From Ectocarpus siliculosus (taxonomy: Eukaryota > Sar > Phaeophyceae > Ectocarpales > Ectocarpaceae), in contig FN649734.1 of assembly GCA_000310025.1 (NCBI GenBank), positions 3,582,414-3,646,413 on the forward strand: a DNA stretch of 64,000 nt, read 5' to 3'. Of the stretch, positions 20,863 through 32,400 are shown piece after piece (the stretch's first letter is position 1; each line of letters opens with the position of its first letter). Under the pieces are notes generated by a model. The model searched no databases. It saw only the letters and a list, made by a program, of their open reading frames with translations, and was not told the DNA's origin. The translations under genes were made by a program, and so were the position numbers.

Positions 20863-23102
20863 CGAGGAAAGCTGCGCCAAGGGTTGCAAGACTCCCGCCG
20901 AGCTCGAGTGTCCGATGCTCGCGTTGCGCAAGAGGAAATAATAGGTGCTGCTGCTGTCTGTTGAGCGGTGGGTGCCCGAGGTGTGTAGAAGTACGACAAT
21001 GCGGCCCAATTGGGGTCCTTTTACTTGTTGTTGGTGTTAGCCGTTGGTACTATGTAGAGTTTTTCGGTGTTTGGATTCGGTATTTCTTGTTGATCCCGGC
21101 GACTGAGTGGATAACAAATTGGGATGGGGGACACGGTAGCATTTCACCTTATTCGTGATTTGATGAGTATGTTCCTTGCGTGAAAAAATATCGGGGTTTC
21201 GTGGTCACATTTCTTGTGTTGTTTTGGCGTAGGTGGCACGCGATGGACTGCCTGATTTCGTGTTCAGTTACTAGAGTTCTGGCCTCCGCTTTCCCATGCG
21301 GTTCACCTATTGAGTGTACATACAAATACAGCAGTATATTAGTAGAAGCCCCGCTCTGAAGACGCCAAACCGGAACCACAGGAACCGACGAGCGGATTGC
21401 ATTGTGCGATGCCCCCGGATGCAAAACACATGGATGGGAGTTCTTTGGTTGATTATGTAGTGCTTGCAAAAGAGCAGGTCGTGGATCCTTAGACAAACTC
21501 GGAGTCGAGCAGCTAGAGGCTAGACAAACGTCTTGGTGTGGGGTGTGGGGTGTTCGAGGTTAAGTCACACCTCTTTAGAGATCGCAGGTGGATGCCTTCG
21601 AACTACGTACGTAGGAACCCCCCCTTGTCACAACCAGGCAGCGTTTCAGGTGTTGGTCGTAAACGTGGCTGATACATGGTCCTGTGATAAAACGTGTACC
21701 GTGGTATGTATCTTTCGCCGCACGCTCCTCTTCTTCCGGTAGCGATTGTGGCACCGAACTATGTAGGATTCCCAAGGAGTAGTTGATGCGGGATGACAGG
21801 ATATAGTACTGTAGGTTGCTGTCAGCTCTGCGTTTGTGTCCGAGGATATAGTCCGGCACTTTCTTTGTGCGGTTTGGAAACGGTAGACGCGAGGGTTGGT
21901 TGGAATGCAATGCTCGGGGGGCAGCAGCAGTAGCAGCAGCAGCACGAATCTCGGTAGTCGTTCCACTCGTGTCGTGGTGACGGACGTCTGCATAGATAGG
22001 TTGAGGGCCCAGCCCAGCCACAACAACAGGAGTCGGTACGGTACAGAACGAGCGGAGAGATGGCACCACCTTCGAAGAAGCGTGGCCGGCTGTGTGTTGA
22101 AAGGAAGGAACGATTTGCCTCTGGCCATGTGGTGGCGCCAAGGATGTGTGCCCTCGTGTGCGCTCTCGTCGCGCACGAAGGGCCTCAGTAAATGTTGCCT
22201 GCGCCGCAGAGGGTGGACCCTGTACCGAACGGGGTGTGGTGGTCCTTGAGAGCTCGCTCCCTCACCTGTTGACATTGCGTGACAAAGGCGCGAAGCGACG
22301 TTTCTTGAATCTGAGTTCTCTGTTCACCAACCGCAACGAGCGGTTGCCTCTCAACCCTCCCGGCACGCCGTGTTGTCCCTTCCAAGGCTTAGATTGAAAG
22401 CCGTCGCGCTTGGTCCCGCTACTGTTTGGATTCGCACCACACAGGGGGGTAGGACGCCACTGCTGTCTTTTGTCGGCGAAAGCAAAGCAGTCGCAGGGTG
22501 GGGGACGTCACAAAGTTTATTTTTTGTTTTGCTTTTTGTTGTGTTGTAGCGCTTAGTCCTATGGCTCCGTGAGAGCACCTGAAAGCCCAGATCACGTTTA
22601 GTTCTCTCCAACGCCCCACCGTCGCAGCATGCACCAGAGCATTGGCCTATCAGTCCCTTGTCTCTTTGATTACGCACGGTGACCGCCAGCTCTCGTCATC
22701 GTCCTTTCCTTCATCAACGACGTTTTGTAGCGCCGTCAGAGGGTATTTCAGTCTGATGAACAAATAGCTTCTTTCGCGCATCACGTCTTGATTTCAAAAA
22801 GCGTTTTGCACCGTTTGGGGGAAAGCTGGCTTGTGACCGGGGAAGGCGTCCGCGTTACGTGGACCGTTCAGGAAGTTCAACGGGACTGAGGAGAGACCGG
22901 AACGGTCGGTTTGAAGACACAACAACCTTCGCGCCCACCGCGCGGGCGCGCGCGAATGAATACAGCAAGGCCTCGCTGCCAACCGCGTTCACGTCACAAC
23001 AGTCATGGATGTCCCGCTGACTGCGGTGCGAAAACAGCAATCTACGGTAATGGATTAGCACATTGTCACCAAACGTTTCATGGACATCCATAGAATATTG
23101 AG
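20863..23102. other. Intergenic stretch without a recognised gene
   Basis: The 3' flank of the PH gene. A 188-codon minus-strand frame (22141-21575) has no family I recognise and no convincing splice partners. Nothing else is supportable here. Confidence 0.5.
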
Positions 23103-23223
23103 GTAATCTCGGATTTGAGACGAATCCGGATTTCGGAACGAAATCGGGAAGAGTCAGATATCCCATGAAGCATGTTGGAAAATGACTCTACCTTGTTCAG
23201 TCCCCTTTCTCTCTCCCGAAATA
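23103..23223 (+). repeat. 121-bp direct repeat, copy 1
   Basis: Identical over 121 bp to 25284-25404. It begins gtaatctcgg and ends cccgaaata. The pair brackets a retroelement remnant. Confidence 0.9.
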
Positions 23224-23401
23224 AATTACAATTACGTCATCCCTTTGCCGTAATGGCGGATAATATACATATTACCTCACCTCACCCGCATCGCATGCGA
23301 CCGCGTTGGAGGTATCTCTCCCAACTAGGGAATATCGGGGCGCCCGTCACGTGCTGTCTTGTATCTCATGTAGCTTGTGCCTCATACATAGGCCACATAT
23401 G

Positions 23402-23529
23402 GCCGTCCGGTGGTGCCTTTTTCCTTTGGGATTGCGTGTCCAACGTGCACACCACACAAATACATGCCGTTCGGTGGTGCCTTTTTCCCTTGGGGTTGCG
23501 CGTCCAACGCGCACACCACACAACCACAT
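23402..23529 (+). repeat. 64-bp tandem duplication
   Basis: Two adjacent copies of about 64 bp start at 23402 and 23466 and differ at several positions. Each holds ggtggtgcctttttcc and a cgcacaccacacaa-like end. Confidence 0.85.
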
Positions 23530-24099
23530 AATAGTAAGTAGTGATCTTCCGGGTTGTTTATGTAAACACCACATGGTCACATGCCGAATTAGTTCCCGTG
23601 CCTCTCGCGTACTGACGTACCTCGTGGTGCACGCCCAACTAACACCAACCCATATGCACACCAACTCCGCCGTAGCTAACAATCCCGTCTGTGAGTAGGT
23701 AGACTTACACTTGGATAAGCCCGGCGAGACGTTGTGTTAGTTGGTCCGTGCGCTGTCATGTTTTCTCGACGGTACGCCTGGATACACAGCATCGAATCGA
23801 CGTTTGCTTCGTAACGTAATTTCACACGCGGCCATACAAATTGGGCCCCGAAAAGGAAATATATAAGAGAATGCTGTGTGCCTTTCTATGTTGACGGGAA
23901 CCCGTGGTGTCAGTTCTCAGCGCCCAGGTTTCCTCTTCAAAAAAAAAAACAAAAAAAACGGGAGGGGGGATGGGGGGGGGATCTCGACAGTTCCTGTCAT
24001 TCAAGAAGAAGTGCGAGTTTTGGGCCAGTCACGGCCTTTCAATGCTTCGATATCATCTGCGATTCGGACACGATGACGTTCCGGATTCCCTAGAAAAAG

Positions 24100-25404
24100 C
24101 TGGACAAGCCACGTGCCATACTACGAACTGCTCTCGCCGATGGATGCTTGTCGAACCCCGCAACGCGTTGGGGGCAAGTGAATGACCATGACTGTGGTGA
24201 TCCGACCGGCGTTACTTTGGACGCATGCGACGTTGCCGTCCTTCCCAGATGGTCAAAACCATCCAAAGTCGGGTCGATCTGGCATGTAACGCTAACGCAT
24301 CTGCGGGAAGAGTTCCAAAAAGCGTCTTTCTCTGACGGTTTCCTCGCACGAAAGGCCCTGACAGCGAGCAAGCCACCCTCATCGTCAAACTTGACGCATC
24401 ATCGGACGCGTCTTCCCTAGGCTGGGGTGGCGTTTTGTCAACATCGGGGGAGCCCAGTATCACACTGGTGGTGTGATCCCAACTGATTGGCTGCACAAGC
24501 ACATCAACAAGGAGATGTTTGCGTTGTACCAGTTGTCGCGACTCTTTCCGTGTGCGCTTCCCGACTGACTTGCAGCGGGCTCAAGGGTTCATCGACGTCG
24601 CGTTTGTTGGAGCTACAGACCGAGTACCCAGTGGCTGCTAATGTCGTCGCTGATGGTATCTCGCTGCCCTGGCGCGAAAGCATCGTTCGTCTAAACCCCG
24701 AGGGTTTTCCGTGCTCTCTGGGAGAATGTGCGGCTGGTCGCCGTTGTTCTCATGGCTTCGGCGACCGAACAACGTTGTTGCTGAACGCAGGCCTCGGACC
24801 AAGACGCGTTCGAATGCCTCTGATTCTTGGGCACATAACGTAGAGGCACCAAGTGGGCACGACAGAGCCATGCTTTGGCGTATAGACTAGGTATGATACA
24901 ATTTCGCGCATGCCTTCTAGTTTCGCAATGCGCTAACAGTACACAGCCGCGTTGATGCAGAAAGGGATCGTGTCCAAGTTGAAGATGGCGATCCAAAAGC
25001 AGTTGGGGCAAGACGGCAGCTGGGACCCTGTTACGCGGTCGGGCGACCCGTGTCGTAGTCCTCTCGTAGAACCCTACGTCATGTTTTAGGAACGGGGGAT
25101 GTGTGGCACAGTTGCTGGATGGACCTGCAATCGCTGTTATCATGAAAAATTGCCGGGCGGCGTACCGATAGCGTCGCACTTGGCGCCTACTAGTGTAGGA
25201 ACGGCGGGTTCCAAGACGAGGCGTAGCGACTACTACCCTGACTAAAACACGTTGCCGATTGTCGGCCGGCCACGCATACAACAGTAATCTCGGATTTGAG
25301 ACGAATCCGGATTTCGGAACGAAATCGGGAAGAGTCAGATATCCCATGAAGCATGTTGGAAAATGACTCTACCTTGTTCAGTCCCCTTTCTCTCTCCCGA
25401 AATA
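24100..25404 (+). mobile_element. Fossil DIRS-like retroelement fragment
   Basis: Short stretches resemble the RNase H region of DIRS/Ngaro-type tyrosine-recombinase retrotransposons: an Asp-Ala-Ser plus Gly-Trp-Gly motif, then a motif of the type HIN-KEM-AL. The copy is clearly broken in several places and only a small part of the family's coding length is visible. The 121-bp direct repeats at 23103-23223 and 25284-25404 may be its terminal or internal repeats. Their complete identity would suggest a young structure, but the coding decay suggests the opposite. Confidence 0.45.
25284..25404 (+). repeat. 121-bp direct repeat, copy 2
   Basis: Identical to 23103-23223. The spacing between the starts of the two copies is 2,181 bp. 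Confidence 0.9.
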
Positions 25405-25776
25405 CGCCGGGGCAGAGGAGAAAGAAGAAATATTTGAGACCATCCCACCCGCCCTACGAATACTGTTTCTATTCATGAACTTGCTGATCATTCAAACGCT
25501 TCGGGTCTGGGCATATTGCGATCTGTATGCCCAGCCCGAAGAGTTACTTCACGGCGAGGCCCTCCTGTCGGTGCAGGAGGCCTCACCCAACCCAATCCAA
25601 TACTTACATTGAATGATCTAGGTAAGGGACAAGAATACAACAGAATTATTCACAATCAAGCAAGCGTCCACAAAAAAAAAACGCACCCCGTGCCAGGGAG
25701 TTCGTCTATGTACGGGTGGATTTCACATCGATCGGTTGCAGTGTCATGAAGCCAGCTCCCTGAAATCCACGTACCT

Positions 25777-26450
25777 TCATCTTTCGATGCCATCACGTAT
25801 TCCCCACACTAAGACGAAGAAGGTCCTTGGATAGCACAAAACAAACTTGTTTAGTTTACTCGGTGCAAGCGCTCTATCGTCATTATGCCGCCATGGAGCT
25901 ATAGTATAGAGTCTAATCAAAATCGTCGAAGGAAAATATTGCTCGAGTCGTCGGGGCATCGGTGGGTAGTCTCTAGACGTTCCACTTTCGAATTGGCTGT
26001 CGTCGAACTCAGCTTTCGTGCTTGCATGGTGGGCCGTCTGATACTTTCTTTCTTGGCGAAATGGCCTCGAATACACGGCATCGAGAGCCGGGTATAAGAT
26101 TAAACAGATCGAAAGCCGGGCACAAGCGTGCTTGGTACCACCGTGCAACAGACGGGCACCAGACAGACGGCACGCTGCTCGGTGGAGATGGTTGTCAAGA
26201 TTATACCAAGACGTATACGGGGTACCTACATCGGCGACGGAGTCTGTCGAATTCAGGCTGGAATCCACCGAGGGAGTGAAACAAGCCGACCGAGCAGCTA
26301 TTTCGCATTGCAATCACCTCAGCCTGCAACAATTGCGTCGTGCCCTTACTCTCCGTACACACCAAAACTATCACAGAGCGGGATAATGCGCTTCTCAACA
26401 AAATTTTGAAATCACACCAAATCGGGAAACGAACGTACCACAAATTATCT
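25777..26450 (-). mobile_element. Fossil Ty1/copia-like fragment (RNase H end)
   Basis: Minus-strand frames resemble the C-terminal RNase H part of copia-type polyproteins: a Thr/Ala-Glu 'EAE'-like region, then a GTKHA motif matching the family's R-TKHI region. It is broken several times. No LTR, integrase or gag part is adjacent, so it is an isolated old fragment. Confidence 0.5.
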
Positions 26451-27717
26451 ACATGTATGTGTTCTCTGAACCCTACAGTACTAGCACAACAACAGAAGGG
26501 TGGGGCAAGTAGACCATGTGTTCCCCTATCATGCTACTTTACAGTGTACTCTCGTCGACAAAATAGCCGAAAAAACTGCCTAGCAGTAGCGCTTCTTCAA
26601 CGAATAGCACGCGACCCCAATCGGTACACAGAAGAGCAAGTATCTCGCGTCTTTCCAGTTTTCGTCGGCTTCGTCGTCGTCGTCGTCTCCTGACTCGTCA
26701 TCATCATTCGTTTCCCCTTCGACTATCTTGTCCCTGAAGTTTGAAACAGCTTCCTGAGGGAAGCGGCGTTACAACCACGGGAATTGGTGGTGTGAGGGGG
26801 GGCATGATGCCCTGTTCGTTGGCTGCTCTGCTGAGCCTTGAAGAGATACCACGCTTGGACCAGGGGAAAGGAAGGGGTGAGGGCATGTTAAGTTAGAGAG
26901 GCTTTTCCTTGGGGAACGGCTTTTGGTACCCTTCTCCGGGGAATAGCCCCCAGTTGTCATGTACCGCTATTACCGCAGTACGCACCACAAGTGGATGGCG
27001 GTTTAGCGTGGCCGAGTTCCCGGTTGGGGGTCGACTCCCAACGCCTGACTAGCTTTGGATTGCCCGTCTACCCTAACAGGGCACACGGGGTTGCCATGAA
27101 TGGCCGAGGAGGGTGGTGCTGACTCTCGCACTGCCTATTGATCCTGGACTGCACCCCATCAATCAAAACGATTCGAGTAATCTTCTCTCATCGCGCTCAC
27201 TCGAACATACTGTATCGAAAAGCGCGTTGGCGCGCACCCGTCTCGTTTCTTGATCGGCTGCAGAACAGAACACATCAAGGCCGTATCGCCCCAGCTACCA
27301 TACGGTGGCGGCGTGGCATTGTCGAGTCTCTTCTCTTCTCTCTCAATCAATGTGCTGGCGTGGCCACGGTCGGTCCTAGGCGGGACGGGGTGGCATCACT
27401 ACCCACTTGGTTGTCTCCGAGAGATACTACGCCAAATCGTGCCGGGCGGCAGCACCTCGTTGATTGGTTCCCCTTAAGAAGGACGAGCCTAAATAAAGTG
27501 GTACTACGTAGAACGACCTTAACGCGCGGGTGAAAAACGCTACGATGTGTAAAGGACGGAGGGTGAGTGGAAACGATTCGGCGCCAATACTTCAACGACC
27601 ATTTTGCGTGGGATGGGGACACGCTACGCTACTGAAGTATGCATCATCGCATGCCACATGCCACGTAAAATCAGGATGAGTTTTGTACAGAAGGTTGAAG
27701 GCTCGCTCGGTCGGTAC
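26451..27717. other. Region downstream of the last seen protease exon
   Basis: The protease gene's final exon or exons should lie here or further left, because its last recognised exon ends in an open phase at 27718. I could not pick them out. A stretch near 27005-27040 has weak tRNA-like boxes but does not fold as a tRNA. Confidence 0.4.
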
Positions 27718-28520
27718 CTTGTTTTCGTCGATGGCACGGGCGCAGTCCTCCGTCCCCGTGCCGGTCGGTTGGTCCAAATACGAAACGTCGGGGTTGGCGA
27801 AGTAGTTCGCCCTCGCAGCCGGGCAGCCTTCCTGGTAGCTCATAATTGTGATGTACCTGCGGGTGGCGTGAGAACCAGGGGAAACGGTGGTGTGCCGACG
27901 TAAGTACTACAAATATTTGGTATGAAGCGTGAAAAGCGCAAGGATCGCAGAACGGCCGTGCAACTGGAACCTCCAGATCACGATGATGGCAGGCCAGCGC
28001 CGTTGAGCTATTGGTCTGCGTGCTTGGCGGCTACTGAGTGAGGCCTTGGACAGTAGCCGAGGAATGTTCGCCGTAGGTGAATCAATGGCGCTTTTGAAAT
28101 GCTGCATTTTGGTGTGTAGTCTCGTAGCGGCGCACCCACGGGGTCATTCAGAAACTCGGGGACAACCGTTTCGGTAGGCGTGAGGAACAACAACACATAC
28201 GGGTTTGCAGTAAGGGAATGCCTAGGCCGAATACAACCTTATACGACTACACCATGTCGCTGGCGCACGCATTCCATGATTTGGTCAACGTCAGTAAAGC
28301 GTAGTGGGTGACGGTCGATCAACTAAGATTTGCTGGGTTTGTGCTTCTTCATTTAAATATTTTGCTGTTTTTCTTTGTCTTGTACGGCTTACTGGGGTTA
28401 TCCTGTGGAGTGAACGCCGTCTCAATGGTCAGGTCAGTCAAGGCAGCAAGCACCGTGGACGTTCCTGCAAAGAACTTTGAAAATACATGACCACAGCACG
28501 AACACAACAACAATAACAGC

Positions 28521-28555
<35 letters not shown>

Positions 28556-29424
28556 CTTGCGGCGCTTTGATGGAACGCGTCCGTGACGACCTACGATGTG
28601 CATCGCGCCCCAGAACCGCCTCTTACGTGGTACCCGAGCAGTACCGGTAGCCGTGAGCGTACTCCATTTCGATGGAGCTATGCTCGCGATTATGTGCGCA
28701 GCCAAGGTTGTGACCGAACTCATGCCCGATCACCAGGTTGTCGAAACAATTTGGGGACACCGCGGCATAGGCCCACTCGCTCTCCGTTGAGTATTCGTTC
28801 GTCAAAAAGTACCTGAGAAGGGACGGGGGAAAGCTCGATTATATCTTATCATAGCCTTGGTACTATTTACCATTAACCCGCTACCACGCGTCTTGTTTAG
28901 AGGAGTACTGTAGATTCTATCCTGATCCCTCACGAGAGTGTCGGTCACTCTTGGCGTCACGGATGAGTCGCATCGCTTTGTACTCTGCAACAACTGGGAC
29001 CGAGCCTTGAAGCGCTGGATTGAGCTTCGGAATGCGCACGACAGCAACAACAAATCAACGAACAGCAAGAGCAGCGACGGACGGACATCGGGCCGGCCGG
29101 CCGTACGGTTTTCTCACGCGATTCCGCAGGCGTCCGTTAGGTAGTCGACGAGAAGAACGATGTCTGCCCCGTACTCATCGCGGAGCGCGTTAACCCCCTC
29201 GTCCTCTCGCAAGGCGCTGAGTTTGGTGCTGGAATCATCCGCGCAATCTTGGTAGTACGGCAGCTGCGCCGAACAAGCGAGACGAGCGCTAGAATCAGAC
29301 GAAGACCTCGAAATAAGGGACATAGCCGAAACCCACGCGCTTGTTCACACCCGGTCAACCACTTTGATGTTTTCAGCAACCAGCCGGCATATATACTCTG
29401 GTCGCCAAAACTCTCTTTGTCTGC

Positions 29425-29476
<52 letters not shown>

Positions 29477-32400
29477 CTGATTTCTTATGATATCCTCTTC
29501 TGGAATCAATGCAACATATTCTTTTGCGACTCGAAAGCGCATCTCGTCGTCGCAGGTGAGCACGTGAGGACGTGATGATGCTCTCCTGTTTGAGACCGAC
29601 ATCGCGCAACTCACCCTGCCTTTGTAGACTGTGGTTGTCTCAATCCCGATGTTGGAATTCTCGAAGCCCACGTTCACGGTCGAGATGGCGGCGGAGACCA
29701 TGGTTTCCATCTGGACGTCGCTCACACCCATCAAGACCAACGACATGTTGGTGTAGAGCACCATAACCTGAATCTGTGTGCTCGTATGGCAAACGTCGGA
29801 AGGAGGAAGCGAACTGAGGTATCATGCTGGACCAAGCTGACGGCTATTTTGTTCAAACTGGTTTCTACAAGGAGGTGAGTTAAAGCAGGGGAGGGGGCAA
29901 TGGTTTGATAGGTACCATTGTCCCCCGCTTTGGGATCCCCGTAGTCCCGGCGGCCCTCCTTCCGCAGGGAGGGGTAAGGTGTCGTTCTCTTCGTTGTTTT
30001 CTGTCTTCACCTTGAAATTGCCTGTCTAAAAGTTTATCCGACGACCCCGACGATTGTGAAACGATTTCCCTTTACCACAGGAGGGTAGTTCCCTAAAATT
30101 GCACGTGATATGAAATATCTGGGGAGAGTGTCCTAAGCGCTGAACATGTGGACGTCGCTATGACCTCGTTTGGTCGAGGTGGGTCATGTACAATAGCGCC
30201 GTGCTGTTATGCCCGGTGAAACGTCCACGAAAAAGTAAGAAGATGTCGGCAGACCATACCCGGCACGCATATGCTCACCTCCACGGTGTCGGACTGCAGC
30301 TTGCGGCGTCGACCACTACCGCCGCCGCCGCCAAACCAGCCCCATCCGAATGCCTGTTGCTGTTGGTGCCTGTCACGGCTGCCCCCCCCAAGAATACCGT
30401 CGCCCAGCCTTCGTCTCACGGCCGTGGACTGGCCGGTGCTGTTGACTCCGACCCTGAGAGGCTCTTTGCCAGGAAGAAAATCAAATGCGACCTGAAACAC
30501 ATAGAAGCACGAAAAATCAAGCAAACTCTTTCTCTAGTTGCACGGGAGGATGGAAGCCGGTCCGGTACACGATTTGATCATTGCCTATCACAGCCATTCC
30601 AAGGGAATCCGGCGCCGAAAAGAAGCGTACGTGATACATTTTGCTACGCCTTTCCCCAGAAACGTTTGCTTGACGTGTCGAACGTCACAGCATGAATCTT
30701 TCCGCCTGAACGATCATTGATGTGCTCAATAGAAACTGATTGGCTGTGGCTGAGAACGCCCAATGCAAAGGACCACTAGAAGCATGTCGCTAGTTGTATT
30801 AACGCAACAACACGACGACTCACACCAGCATCAAGCAGCAATGTTAGCGACAACGCACCTCGACGAGACAAACCTCCACGCCGGACAACCCACACGGGAC
30901 GGACTTAACCGCAGACGTGTTTCCTTCGACGGTGTGCTTCGATACCTTTAGAGAGAAGGTCTGATCAAATCGCGGGCAAGGGAAGAGGCGAGAGGGAATA
31001 ATCGAAGGGTATTCCACCATGAAGCTCGTCTTTCACAACCGGTGTTCCATCCATGCGGACAGCATGCTCCACTAAGGGACAAGTCCCTTCGTTCATAGTT
31101 GAAAAGGCATTGAATCCCCACGTTTCCTTAGTGACAGTGAGCAGGTTGAACTGTTCCCAATTTTGATGGCGTGTTGTCCGAAATTCAGCTCGTGCATCGT
31201 ATCTTGGATATGACAAGCTTGCGTGCTGCGTAGCAAAAGGCTGCAATTTTCGCCTCCGAAGTGCTGAGCGCCGTTAGCGCTTGCAGAGAAGAACGCCAGC
31301 TAATGGGTTCGCCGGGCACGAGACATATATTACCACTGGTGGACCTGCTCTTCTCAAGTTCTTGAGCAAAACCGGCGTCAACCCATGCTTCGAATCTTGA
31401 CGCTTCCGCTCTTGTAGACATGTAGTTCAGGGCGTCCTTTCATGTACCGTGTTTTGGTCCTAGTCCAAGGTGCCTTGGAAGACATGCTGGTTGCACGGTA
31501 GTTCTGGTACCGCATAGATGAGGTCCCAACGGCTGATCCTGCAGAGGTAGAGTAGGTTTCCGACAAGCCTCTGGCATGTCTTGATGCCGTTCCCATTGAA
31601 TGTGCAGTCACTCTTGACCAACGTGACTCGATGACCTTGCATCCAGCTGGAACAGTAGAGACCATGGGATCAGTTCGTAAACCCTGTTCTTCTTCCGCCT
31701 GGCCAGCTCCTCGTTCATATCCTCCGTCCATTGAGCTGTGCGCGATCATCCCTTGGTCTTCTTGAAGGTCTTGAAAAGAGTGATGCTTGCTGCGTGTCGA
31801 ATTTGGGTGTCCGCTTCCGTGATGCATGCGTACACGACAAACGAAGCTGGTTCGTCCTCGTGTTCAATTCTTTCAAGGCTAGGGTTTGCATCCGTTTCAG
31901 GGCCCCCGTCGTCTTGCCGTCGAGCCCTGCAGCAGTCTCGACGCTTAGGGTGCTATGCGCCGTTGTTTGCGACCGAAGGGTCCTGTTCAACGAGGTGACG
32001 GGTAGAAGCCTGAGTCTCTTCCTCTTCCTTCGTGTCCTAGAGCATGGCTCCTGAGTCGCTTGGTAAATCTCCTGACTCGATGTGGTCGAGCGCCGATCCC
32101 GTGGTCGCTCTGTTCCCCGCAGTCATCATCCGTGAGCGGCGATCCGTTGTCACTCAGTGTCCCTCCTGATATCGGCGAAGTGGGTGAACCTGACATGACC
32201 CCTGACCCCATGGATGGGGGCGGGCTCGGCGACCCCTCCAAGCAGCGTGGTTGAGGCACATCGTCGTCCTCGTCCTTGGCCTCTGTGATGCCAACGCTTG
32301 CAATCACTAGTGGCAAGTGCACAAGGACGTCCTGTCGGCATCAATCGCCATCGTATCCAGTGCTGGAAAGGATTTCATCCTGAGCAGCTTCCGGAAGAGC

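Noticed and set aside
19731-20999. 422-codon minus-strand frame over the last PH-gene exon
   Set aside because: GCT/CAG-type repeats keep several frames open. The plus frame has correct splice phase and a natural stop, so the minus frame is a shadow.
27000-27045. Possible tRNA gene (tagcgtggccgag ... ggtcgactccc)
   Set aside because: The two box-like motifs are only about 20 bp apart and no acceptor or anticodon stem forms.
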